Positions 31,035-42,060 of a DNA stretch of 64,000 nt are shown here, one piece after another. Source of the DNA: Brachionus plicatilis (taxonomy: Eukaryota > Rotifera > Eurotatoria > Ploima > Brachionidae); the NCBI GenBank assembly GCA_010279815.1, contig QEOQ01000191.1, positions 805,007-869,006 of the forward strand, given 5' to 3'. Made by a program: the position numbers and the translations under genes. The notes beneath the pieces were generated by a model. It ran no database searches. It was not told the DNA's origin and saw nothing but the letters and a program-made list of their open reading frames with translations. Each line of letters opens with the position of its first letter. Positions within the stretch are counted from its first letter, which is position 1.

Positions 31035-32540
31035 AATAAGTTGCAGAGTTTGTCCAATCTAATCTCAGGCCAATTATGCTCTCGGACCCACTACCAATTA
31101 TATATGAGAAGATAATTCTGCTGGAAATTAACAGGTTTCATTGTGATAGTCCAAAGCAGTTCGGTTTTAAAAAAAAGAGTTCGTGTGCACACGCTATTAC
31201 CATGCTTCGCGAAACGATCTTGTTAGGACGATGTGAGAAAAGAAAGACATTTGTTTGCGCTATTGATGCGTCGAAGGCTTTCGATAAAGTCATTAGATGC
31301 TTTCTGTGGGAAAAACTAATAGTGAAACTACCTTGTCATATTGTGCTAACACTAATGATATACTATGCCCAATCACTAGCAATTGTTGAGAATGATGGCG
31401 ATAGAACTGATAAATTTAGGACCTCTGTTGGTGTCAAGCAGTGTGGACCACTCTCTCCTAGGTTGTTCTCAATATATGTTGAAGACTTAGTCCCACAAAT
31501 TGAAACATTGAATAAAGGAGTTAAAGTTGGATCGATACGAGTTGACATCATTCTGTACGCCGATGACATCATCTTGATTAGCGACACTGAGGCAGGACTT
31601 CAAAAGTTAATTGATAAGACTGAGGAATTTGGTCGTCTTGCGCAAATCTAATTTAATCCAGAAAAAACTGTAATCATGATTTTTGGCTTAAACTCAAAAA
31701 AAAAGGCACTGTCTAAAAATGGAAAAGCGCGAACTGACAAGAGTAGATCAAATGAAGTACCTGGGAGTCTCCTTTAACAAGATGATGACAAATCACACTC
31801 ACATCAAATGCAAACAAACTGCATCAAACATTGCAGCGCTTAAATTGAAAGGAAGCGTCATTAGCACCGGCCTAGATTTTAATATAAAGGCTCAGATGTA
31901 CCAAACTTATGTAAGACCAGTGCTCCTTTATGGACTGGATGCTCTAGCCATTAAGAAATCAGGAAGATTCAAGTAATTGAATCAAACATTCTTAAAAGTA
32001 TGTTTGGACTGCCAAGACATTCAAAGAGCACTGCATTTGCAAACGCCTTAGGAATTGACATAATTGAATCTCGAATAATTCGCGCCAAGTGTGGTCTATT
32101 AATAAGATTATGTGAGAACTCGTTGACTTACACCTTTCTAAATCAACTTTTGGCGACTAGAAGAAGCTTACAAAATGATCTTAACTGTAAATCCTTTATA
32201 AAAAACATTGAAAGTTTAATTGGAATTCAAGGCACTGGTATCGATATCATACTCAGATTAGCCCGTTTTTTACCAAAGATTTACTTTTCCATATTTGAAA
32301 TGCTATCAGAATCTGATATGGTAAAAAGGATAAGAGATTTACTAAAACTAGGCCAAGCAGGCAAAAGTTCTCTTATTGCGCTCTTGAAACCAGAAAAGAT
32401 GCAAGAAAACCAATAATTACTCTGCTATTAAATATTTTTTTATCTTTATGTAAATTTTGAACATTTTTTTCTTTTTTATATCAATTTTTACGTCGCCTTT
32501 TGGTGTTTTACTCGAATTAAATAAATAAATAAAAAAATAA
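31035..32540 (+). pseudogene. 5'-truncated LINE (reverse transcriptase) with AAAT tail, broken
   Basis: RT of the jockey/CR1 group. It starts at the NLRPIMLSDPL block. Motif A is AIDASKAFDKV, motif B VKQCGPLSPRLFS (QG changed to QC) and motif C YADDIILIS. The thumb region (MKYLGVSF) and C-terminus (MFGLPRHSKSTAFANALGI) follow, to a stop at 32416. An in-frame stop at 31649 and shifts near the A-run at about 31700 and at about 31970 break it. The 3' UTR ends CGTCGCCTTTTGGTGTTTTA plus GAATT and AAAT repeats, matching solo tails elsewhere here. No ORF1 or endonuclease. Confidence 0.9.
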
Positions 32541-32884
32541 ATAGCAAATTTTTTAAAATTTAATTATGAAAAGCATAACATATTTTTGACATTGACTCAT
32601 AAAATAAATTTTATAAATGATTTTTTAGCAATAAATTTTAATAATCTAAAAAATCTACTTTTTTACAAAAATAACACTATTAAATGGCAAAAACCTTTTG
32701 ACAACAAAAAATCTGCTTTCTACACCCAAAAAAAAGATTTTCACAACCAAAAAAAAATTCCTGATCAAAAGTAGACTAAATGGATAAATTGAATAAATTT
32801 ATTTATAAATCAAATGAAAAATGATTTTTACACTCAAAAAAAATAAGTCTATTATTTAATTTTTACAGTATTTTAGACTATTTT
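32541..32884. other. Spacer after the LINE
   Basis: AT-rich. A short frame at 32586-32774 is Lys/Asn low complexity and not supported as a gene. Confidence 0.4.
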
Positions 32885-33022
32885 TTAGATTTTCTTTTTA
32901 GGCTTTTCTTTCTCCAATGCTGTTTTTAATTTTTTTGATCTACCTCGCTTGTTCTCTTTGGCAACTTCAACTCCAGTCTCAACATCTATTACATCCTCAA
33001 CTAACTCGTCCTCATCTTTATT
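32885..33022 (-). CDS. Orphan terminal exon, acidic-then-basic, 45 codons
   Basis: On the minus strand an acceptor (TATATAG) is followed by an uninterrupted 45-codon frame ending in TAA. It starts NKDEDELVEDVIDVETGVEV and continues into KRGRSKK (AT-hook-like) and KEKPKKKI. In-frame TAG lies immediately upstream, so it needs splicing to an upstream exon. I could not find that exon; the membrane protein gene at 33489-35113 has its own stop. A nuclear protein's last exon or a transposon-borne exon are both possible. Confidence 0.45.
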   Translation of the reverse strand, partial: NKDEDELVEDVIDVETGVEVAKENKRGRSKKLKTALEKEKPKKKI

Positions 33023-33028
33023 CTATAT

Positions 33029-33077
33029 AGATTATCACAACCCAAATTTTTTTTTTACGGTTTGATTGTGATAATCT
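33029..33077. repeat. 12-bp perfect inverted repeat (AGATTATCACAA / TTGTGATAATCT)
   Basis: Arms at 33029-33040 and 33066-33077 with a 25-bp spacer rich in T. It lies just upstream of the acceptor of the orphan minus-strand exon, so a stem-loop would sit at that acceptor. It could be the core of a tiny MITE. Confidence 0.7.
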
Positions 33078-33488
33078 TTTTTATGGATATAGAAAGAGAG
33101 ATTTTTTGCTTTCAAAACACGACATCCCTATTAAATATCATTATTATAAATTTCTGATTTTTTATTAGTTATATTTAATGGTGAACTCAATTTCTTATTT
33201 TTGAATCATTATCATTATTAATTAAATAGATTCAAATTTTTTTCTAAAATCAAAAGACCGAAAAAAATTTCCAAAAGGCCATTCAAAATTTTTGTCGAAG
33301 ACTTGAATGAATTTTTAATTTATTAATGAGCTAATTTATTTCAAAAAAAAATTAATTGAAAAAGTTTTTAAAGAGTAAACTTATAAAAATTTTATTCGGA
33401 ATAATTAACAAAAAAAATAAAATTTCAAAACATCTAATTTACAAAAATATTGAGGTAATAAAAAATCGACTTCACTGTATTTTGATTA

Positions 33489-35113
33489 TCAAGACCTATT
33501 GGGCAGTAAAAAATTCGGATTAGTTCGTGGATATTTTTTTCTTATGGAAGACAAGTCCGACTTAAGTGACGATTTGTTACAACTTTTGGCATCTTCATTC
33601 TCATTTTCGCCATCTATTATCTCGTAGACTTGTTCGCTTTCCAACTTGTCATCACTGTAATTGTTTACATAGTGCTGGTCCGTCTCCACATAACCACAGC
33701 CATTCATTGTTGTTGCATGATGAACACAATTTGTACAATAGTTGGGCAAATTTACAATTTTAACTAATTTAGCTGTGTTGAACTGTTGGTCATGGCTGCA
33801 TATCAGGGCCACTTTGTTCAAGGTGTTAGTGTCCAAAAAATTACAAGGCGACATGGTGCCAGTCTGGCCAAAATCCATTAGAATCTGCTGATACGGGTTG
33901 ATGCAAAACTCGTTGTGGTTCGCATGTCTAGGTGATGTGAACTCATTTTTCTGCTTCATTAGTGTCATGTAGGGCTCTTGTTGATTTTTACATGGATTCA
34001 ATAGAACAGAACTAGAGTTGGAACAGTTTGACGAGGAAGATACCGAGCTAACACATGAACATTTTCTGTTTAGGGTTTCGTTTTTCTTAGGCTTGTTGGA
34101 ATGCCTAAACGAGTTGTAGTTGGAGTTCAGTGGCATCGAGTTTGTGGTTGTTGTGAAAGTTGATTTTTGATTTGAAGTTGAGGACGCACTTGATGGCGTC
34201 GAACAATTTTGATTTTTTTTAAAAAGCAAATTTTCATTCTTCAAATTTTTAATTAAATAATTTTGATTTGTGTTATAGACAAAATTGGCAGGTATGAACT
34301 GGCCTGTGTCGTTCATGTAAGTCTGCGACGTGTCCAACAAGTGCTGGTATTGTTCATTCAGACTCTGATTGTTCAAATCGGCTAGCACTAAATTTTGATC
34401 GGGCTTAAAGTTGGCATGCGTGGCACTATTGCTCGACAAAAATGTCGATTCACTTGACAGAGCTTTTTTTTTTTTTAATTTTGATTTTCGTCTAAATAAA
34501 AATTTTAATTTTTAGCTACTTTTTTTTTCAATTTAATTTAATTTAAAAAAAAATGAACCCACTTTAATAAAATTAAATAGATCACTAATAAAATAAGACC
34601 TATTAGCAAAAAAATGGTTATTGTGAACAAGATGACATTGAAAAATGTAAAAAAACTAGATGATTGATTTATTAGTGGGTTTTGGTGGAGTGTTTTTGTC
34701 GTCGAATGAACAATTTCTGTCGAGTTGAGGCTAAAATTAGGCGATCTGTGAGAAAATTCGATTTTTTTCGAAATTTTGATTGCTTCCGTACCGGTTCTGG
34801 GCTCAATTTTGTTAATCACAAAAGGCTCATTAGCCAAAAGCTGAATGCGCAAACTTTCGCATTTTTCCGCCGAATCGTCTTGATAGCTGAGGAAATAGAG
34901 CAAAAATTTTTCCTTAGAATATTCTTTTAGGTCGTACTGAGCCAGGACTGAGTTCGGACTTAGAAAATTCAGTGGATTTGGCGGTGGTGCTAGTCGAAAT
35001 TGGGGAGGTTGTGGCACAATACGAACAGTTGGTTTGGTCATATTGCTGCACGGATGGGGCACACAAGCTGGATTGAATGAGACAGACCGATTCGTGGGAC
35101 TGATACCGATCAT
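33489..35113 (-). CDS. Single-pass membrane protein of unknown function (2 exons, 517 aa)
   Basis: Exon 1 is 35113-34563 and exon 2 is 34491-33489. The 71-nt intron is GT..AG; it splits a Lys codon. The N-terminal about 150 residues are Pro-rich (VPQPPQFRLAPPPNPLNFL) without a signal peptide, with NFS and NST sequons. A strong hydrophobic segment (about 160-182: LFTITIFLLIGLILLVIYLI) runs straight into a basic stop-transfer formed across the splice (KRKSKLKKKK). The C-terminal about 330 residues are Asn/Ser-rich and low complexity, with a Cys/His patch (YCTNCVHHATTMNGCGY). The topology is either N-out with a basic cytosolic anchor or type II. No family recognised. A poly(A) signal (AATAAA, minus) is at 33391-33396. 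Confidence 0.7.
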
Positions 35114-35347
35114 TTTAAAAACTTTGATAGCTCAAAACATCTAAAAAATTTTAAAAATTTAAATAGTTTATTTTATTTCATAAATTAAAATTAATTAAAC
35201 ATAAAAAAAATTTTTGGTGGAATTGCAAAATTTCTTTTCTATAAGTAAAAATTGCACAGGCTTATGGCACCGGTCATTTTAAAAAACTCTATTAAACTCA
35301 AAACATCCAAAAAAATTTATTATTTAAAAGTTTATTTTATTGAATAA
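35109..35347 (-). repeat. Tandem duplication of the 5' end of the membrane protein gene
   Basis: About 70 bp containing the start codon and leader (35109-35180) is repeated with divergence at 35275-35347. Shared: CATTTTAAAAA, CTCAAAACATC, AGTTTATTTTATT. The distal copy has its own ATG but stops after 12 codons. Confidence 0.7.
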
Positions 35348-37137
35348 AATTAAAAAAATTAGACACTAATAGTTTAAAAATTTTCTATAGATTTTTCATG
35401 TTCAGAACAAACCATGCAGAAAATAAATTTAAAATAATTTATAGTATTTCTTTTTCTTAGCTTGACTAAAATGCATAGCAAAAATAGAAAAAAAAATCCA
35501 AGCAAAATTACAAGGTTTTTAAGATATGTTTAAAGATTTGTTTTCTTTTTTGGCGACGGCTTTAATAACCGCGACACAATTAGAAAAAATTTGCCTATTG
35601 GAATTTTATTAAAATTTTTGATTAATTTCGATCCGCTTTGGGAACACTTGAAAACTAACTGCTGTTCTTTCGGAGGGTCAACCAACTTTGCTAGTTAAAA
35701 GCAATTATTATATTAAAATGTCCTAGTTTGACTAGAAAGCTCGACTCGGTGCCATGAATCGTTTCCTGTGTCTCTTGTTCCGAGTCGAACTTATTAATCA
35801 AGCTGACTATATCACTTTAATACTTGACTATTAAAAAGCAATCAATCTGGCCTACAAAATAGCTTACCGCACTAAAAAAAAGATTGATGTAAAAATCACA
35901 AAATGAATAATTCATAAAGTATAGGTTATTTGCGTCCCTAGGCCAATTTAAATCGCTTTTAAGCCGATTTCAAAACTTGAATACGACGAGACGAATGGCA
36001 CTACACAAAAATGTAGTTGCAATTAAATTTTAGTTTTTAATTAACAATAAGCATTTTTCAATTGATCCAATTTCAACTTGTTTACAAACAAAATAATTTT
36101 TTTTAAACATCATTAAATTTAAAGTGTTTTTATTAAAATAAAAATAAAAAAAAGAAAAAAAAAGGGGATAATAAAAACATGAAAATATTCGCTAATTAAA
36201 AAGTGTAGTATTTTTATATCGAATTTAGTTTGTTCTCGGCTTAAATCACTCACAAACAATTCGCTCTAAATTATATACATAAACACCTTAAACGATTTTG
36301 AGTTTATGGTCAAAAAATAATCGAAGCCGAAAATTTTTGTATACCTTTGAAAAAATTTAAATTGTTTTTGGGATACACGGCTTTGTTGTTGTTGATGAGT
36401 CCAATTGAAGCAACAACTCATCATAAAGTTGAATAAAATCAAGCCTGCCAAAGTTAATAGGACTTACATGAGTCTTTTTTCTAGACAACGAGTTTATTTT
36501 CCTTTTTAAAAAATAAACTCGGTTTGTATATTTTTTTTGTAATCTTACAAAAAATTATTTTGTAATTCTAGAAATAGGCCGAGTCCAAACAAAAAAAATC
36601 AAACAAATTCTTGCTAGATGCTCAAGGTTTCTGGTAAAACAAAACCAAAATTTTCGATCAAATAATATTTTTTTTGGATCGAGTGTTAGAAAAATTTATC
36701 ATTTTTGAAAAAAAAAATGAAGCCTTTGGGCTAAAGTTTTAAATTTCAACAAAAAAAAAGGATTAAAAAAACTTCAAATTTAAAAATCTAATTCAAAATT
36801 TGCATAAGATTTAGGCAAATTAAATATTGGTGAGCTCGGCTTTATTGAGCCCTAGTTAACTAGTTCCGAAATATGTTGCATTTGTATTTTTATTACAACT
36901 ATTTGCCTCTGAGATACAAATATTAATATATGCTCATCGGCGGAAAACTGGCAGCAATTCAATCAATACAATAAATTATTCTTATCAATATGCTTTTATC
37001 TGGCTTGATTTATTCGAAAAAAAAATCCAAACTTGTCATAATTCCATTTAATCTTTGAATTAATTAAATTTTGAATAACAATAAATATTTTACTTAAAAT
37101 AATAATTATTTTGATTGAACAACTAAATCGAGTCTGC
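35348..37137. other. Intergenic region, no gene recognised
   Basis: Mixed A/T sequence. A 9-bp inverted pair TCGACTCGG / CCGAGTCGA lies at 35741-35749 and 35780-35788. Short frames (for example 36266-36451 on -) have no recognisable content. Confidence 0.4.
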
Positions 37138-37176
37138 AGCTCGTTCAACAAATACAGATAAATAAATAAATAAAAA
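37138..37176 (+). mobile_element. Solo LINE 3' tail
   Basis: AGCTCGTTCAACAAATACAG then (ATAA)n resembles the LINE end at 22-56 (AGCTCGGTACAAATATACA then AAAT repeats). Confidence 0.45.
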
Positions 37177-40100
37177 AAATTATTGAATTATCTAGTGGAA
37201 TTATCTAAATTGCAGAGTTGGCTTTAGACTTAAGGTAGCACTAGTGAGCTCTCTTATCGAAAAGTTATGTAATGTTTTTTGGTATCTGTTCACGATATTT
37301 ACAATAAATCATAAAGATAAGTTACTAAAAAATTAATCTTTCTCGCAATCGAGCCGCGTTGCTTGGCCTGCCATCAAAAAAATAATTCAAATCTCGTTTA
37401 AAACAGATAAAAATAATAAATTTTTAAATTATTAAATAATAGTTGTTTTTGTTTATGATTGCAATTTTGCTAAGCCTCGATTTCTTAATTAGACCATGCG
37501 ATTTATCTTAGTCAGCTTTTTGAGCGCCTTGCCACAAATACCAATTGCATTAATAAATTAAAAGTAATGAAAAGTTAATTGCCAGAATCAAGAGTGTTTT
37601 AAATATTGCTCAATAAATTTTCAAAAATAATAATCAAGAGTCCAAACTGACTGTCAAGTGTTTTTTTTTTGGAGGCTTTGGAAATTTTTAAAATTTAACT
37701 AAAAAAACAAACAAACACATAATACTCGGACTAATTGGTAAATATTTATGGCTTAGAGAGTCCAAGCGCTTTCAAGACCTAAATACTTCAATCAATAATT
37801 GTTTACTGAATTGGATCAAAATTTTCAAACCATCGAACTACCTTTGATTCGATTTGAAAGATAATCAACTTAATGATTTTCGCTTCTGTATCAAACGATT
37901 CGCTCATGCGCCTCATTTAATCTTCTCTCAGCCCACGACTCATTCTTCAACTGCTAATTCAATCAGTTCCGAATTTAGCCTAATTCTGTTCCGAATTTTG
38001 CTCTATTCTAAAATTTTTCAAATTTTACAAACATTACCAAAAAATAAAATGCTAAAATATATTATAACAAAATTAATTTTTTAAAAGACTATATTAGCCG
38101 CAAAATTCATTCAGTCAAAACAATTTAATTTAATATTATTGCTATAAGGATAGCAAGCCTTAATTAGACGAACATCCTTTGGCATATAAAAATCCAATTT
38201 TTTTTAAATTTGAATTCTCAAGCCACCTTATTCAAAATATTGGCTATTACTCCATTTAGAAATCAATACATTCTGTCTAGTTTATAATACCAGTGGAAAA
38301 ATTTAGATTTTTGCTTCACACAAACTGGAACCAGACTGAATTTTTTTTAAATATATTTTCATTAAATTTTTTTAATTTAATAAATTAAAAAAAAAAATTC
38401 TAACTTCTATTTTTAATGAAAAAAAGAACAGTAAAATTAATTTTGATATCTAATTTTTTGTTTTATTTTAAAATAATCTTTAGTAGATGAAAGTAATTTA
38501 AAGATTTTGTTTTAATATGCATTTTGCTTAAGCTTTCGAGATTTTTTGAAAGTCAAAAAAATTTTCTCATCTAATTTTTTAATTTATCCCTTGGTCATTC
38601 ACTTATTAATTGTATTTTTATGAAAAATAATTTTCATTTGAAATTCATTTTAATCAAAACTTTTTAAAGTAAAAATGGATTAAGAGCTACCTTGATTTTG
38701 AAGAGAGTTAAAAATAAATGAAACTAATAAAAAAGAATAGATGTAATAGTCGTTAAAATCATGAAATTTTTTTTCAAAAATAGAATCTTGATTATTGTAA
38801 CATTTTTTTTGACATCGGTTCTAAAATTTAAGAAATTTTTAGTAACAAAATATTTTTTTAAATATCATACTTTTTCGTTAATTACATGAAAAAGATAGCT
38901 CAAGTATGAGGTAACCCCAAGTCACCCCTTAGAGCCACTGTCATATTTTGTTTTATTTTAAATTAAAAAAAAATTATTTTTTCAATGGTCTCTTCATACT
39001 ATACAAATGTTACATAATCAATTTTTACCTCAATTACTTAAAGTGGCCTTTATCAAATTGTAATAAAATAGTAGATATAAAAAATGAATAAAAATTTTTT
39101 TAGTAAACTTATAAAAAAAATAAAAAGTTTGATTAATTAAGATTTCAAGTTTTTTCCTTTGAAATTCTTTAAATTAAATTAAAAATTTTATCTTATCTTA
39201 ATTTCAGAGAATTAATAAACGATAAATAAGTTGTAATTAACTAATTTTTAAAAAAATTTAGTCATTTTTTTAAGCTGAAAAATTTATCATACCATTTAGC
39301 ATTGTTTGACTAAAATAGAATTAAATCATCGGTATCAACTTTCTAGTGATGCTATAAGGTTTTGAAATGATACCATAGAAATCCTATCAAAACCTTTTGA
39401 ATAAATTTGTCATTAATACTAATTTTCATTTGACCAAATTTTCTCAGGCTACCCGGTAAAAGCGGCAGTGATAGTTCTTCCATACGGCTTTTAAGTACTT
39501 TTTATTAAGTAATTATTAATTTTTTTTGTTAAATAAAAAAATAAGAAAAACCATATAAAGGAACATTATTTTTGAAACTCCTAAAGAATCATATATTCTC
39601 TCCTTTTTTTGCTGAAGAAAAAATAATTTATTTTTAAATAGAAAAAAGAATACGTTAAGAATTATTTGATGCATTTATTATTATTAAAAATACATTTATT
39701 CTTTTATATTTATTTTATTAAATTCTATGTAGAAATAATTGCCTAAAATATTGTACTTAGAAGACGACTTAAAAACGCATTTAATAAAAATTAAAATAAA
39801 GTTTATAATTTTCTTCAACTAATAAATTCAGTCAAATCAATTCTTAAGCCGAGTTTTATTTCCTTATTTTTTTACTGACAAAACCTGTTCATGGAATAAT
39901 ATTTAACTAAAGAAATTAGTGAATAGAGCATAATTAGACTGATTGAATCTCAAGCTAATTTAAATCAAAGCCAAATTTAAAAATACCTTTGTAATTAAAA
40001 ATGTAATTAGTTCGAAAAACATTCAAATAACGATATCTTACAAGAATAAAATTTAATTAAAATTTTATTTTTATAAAATTGCTATTCAACTCTGAGGCTA

Positions 40101-41397
40101 TTGTAAAATAGAACAGGTAAAATGGACTATTAATTAGACTCATTTTCTTGTTTTTTTCTCGGATAAGCTAGAAGACTGAGCCCTAAGGTTTCTCTCATTG
40201 CTCGTCTCGGACTAAGACCTAATTAGACATTGCACGGTTTGTAAAATCTCCTTGATCGGTTCGATGTTCATTTAAAATCAATATCATAAAACTGGTCAAA
40301 ATTTATTTCAAATCGAACATATAGATCAATCACTTATTTGATATTTTCGCAAATTGGTACAAAACATAAAAGTTAATTAACTCGATTCTAGACTTGGTAT
40401 TTATTTTAAACGTCATTTAAAATAGCATAAAATTATCTGATAATCTTAAAAAATTTATGGCTTTTAATAAAAAAATAAAGTAATAAAATTTTGCCGGTTC
40501 GCTTTGGACCAAATTTTGCCAGCAGATAACTAGAATTAGAAAAAAATTCTCATTAAATGTTACATCATCATTCTGCTAATCTATTGCAGGTACCTCTCTT
40601 TTAAAAATTGATTTTTTTAATTTCTTGCGGAAGATTCATTAAGGAATTATAATACCTGGTTCCGTATTTTGTTTAAGCTGCTTATTGAAGATGAGAATTG
40701 TTTAATTAAGCAATGAAAAAATAATTTTCATGACAAAACGCTTGTTTAATATTTTACCTTGCTCGGCAGCTTAGCACGATCTGTGTTGCCTCAAGTTTAG
40801 CCCGGGACTTGGACTTAAATTATCTACTGATGTGATTAGCGATAAATTAAATTTTTATTCCATAATTTTTCATTTCCAGTCTAAAAAAATAAACAAAAAT
40901 TAATAAAAAAAAAATTAACTAATTCCTTTCAAATGATCTGGAAGACTTGAGCCAAAACTAAATTACTCTTTAAGAAAAATAATTAAAAATCAGACAAGCC
41001 TTGATAAAGAGCCACGATTTTATAAACAAAATTGCATTCTGATTCAGTTTAAATTAGTCAGTATTTATTACTCAATCAATTTGGCCCTAGTTTGTGTATG
41101 ATCACTTCATATGGGGAAATAATAATAAAAGTTATAAATCAAGAGAGATTTGATTTTTTTTAAGTTACTTAATGAAATAAATAATCAAAATTGAGTTCTA
41201 TAGAAAATTAAACTTGAACTTTATTTTAGATTTTATTCGGAAATTCTACTTAAGCCAAAAATTAGACGCTCTTTCCGCGACTAATCGGAAGAATTACCTA
41301 CTATTATGCAATTTGAACAGTTTTACATTAAGCCTAATCATACCGTAATGAAGAATCACTTCTCCAATAAGGGTTCTGGTATCAAATTACTGTCAAA
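37177..41397. other. Gene-poor stretch
   Basis: No exon, RNA gene or transposon recognised on either strand. Sequence complexity is higher than in the introns upstream. Confidence 0.4.
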
Positions 41398-42060
41398 AAA
41401 TTTCTAAAAATTCTATTGCCAATTCTTGGTCTATTTTTGATTATTTTTTTTTTAAATTCTGCTTATACCAATTCTGCAAATAAAAAATACATAAATTTAA
41501 ATAAAATAATTTCTAAAAAGCTTTAAAATTTAAATTATAAAACGGTTAAAAAATTTTTATATTTTTAATTCTACTGATGCTAATTCTGTCTTTTAAATAA
41601 TAAAAAATTTAAATATGTTATTTAGAGACAATTTTAAAATTTCAATTAAAGACAGCTCCTGATCGATGTTTTGATATATTTTATTTAATTTTGCTCAAAT
41701 TATGCTTCTGCCGATTCCGGCTATTAAATAATATAAAAATATAAAAAATTTAAAAATATTAATTACAGCCAACTTCAGATCGATTTTTGATTATTTATTT
41801 TTTTTTAATTTTGCTTTTGTCTATTAAAAAATTAAAAATTTAGATTAAACAAGTTAGAAACAAATTAAAAATTTTAATTAAAAACAACTCTTGATCAATT
41901 TTTAAAATGTTTTATTTTATTTAATTTATGTCTGTGCCAATTATGGCTATTAAATAATAAAAAATTTAAAAATTCTAATTACAGCCAACTTCTGATCGAT
42001 TTAAATTTTTGCTAAATTCTGTTCTCTAAATTTAGCTATAAAATTACAAATCGATCAAGT
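41398..42060. repeat. Degenerate tandem repeat, period about 110-130 bp
   Basis: About five diverged units. Each has an 'acaac/acagc...TCTTGATCGATTTTT' head, a T-rich middle, 'TCTGCCAATTCTGGCTATTAA' in scattered variants and a TAAAAAATTTAAAAATT end. Heads lie near 41650, 41765, 41885 and 41978; the first unit (41398) is the most diverged. Confidence 0.65.
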
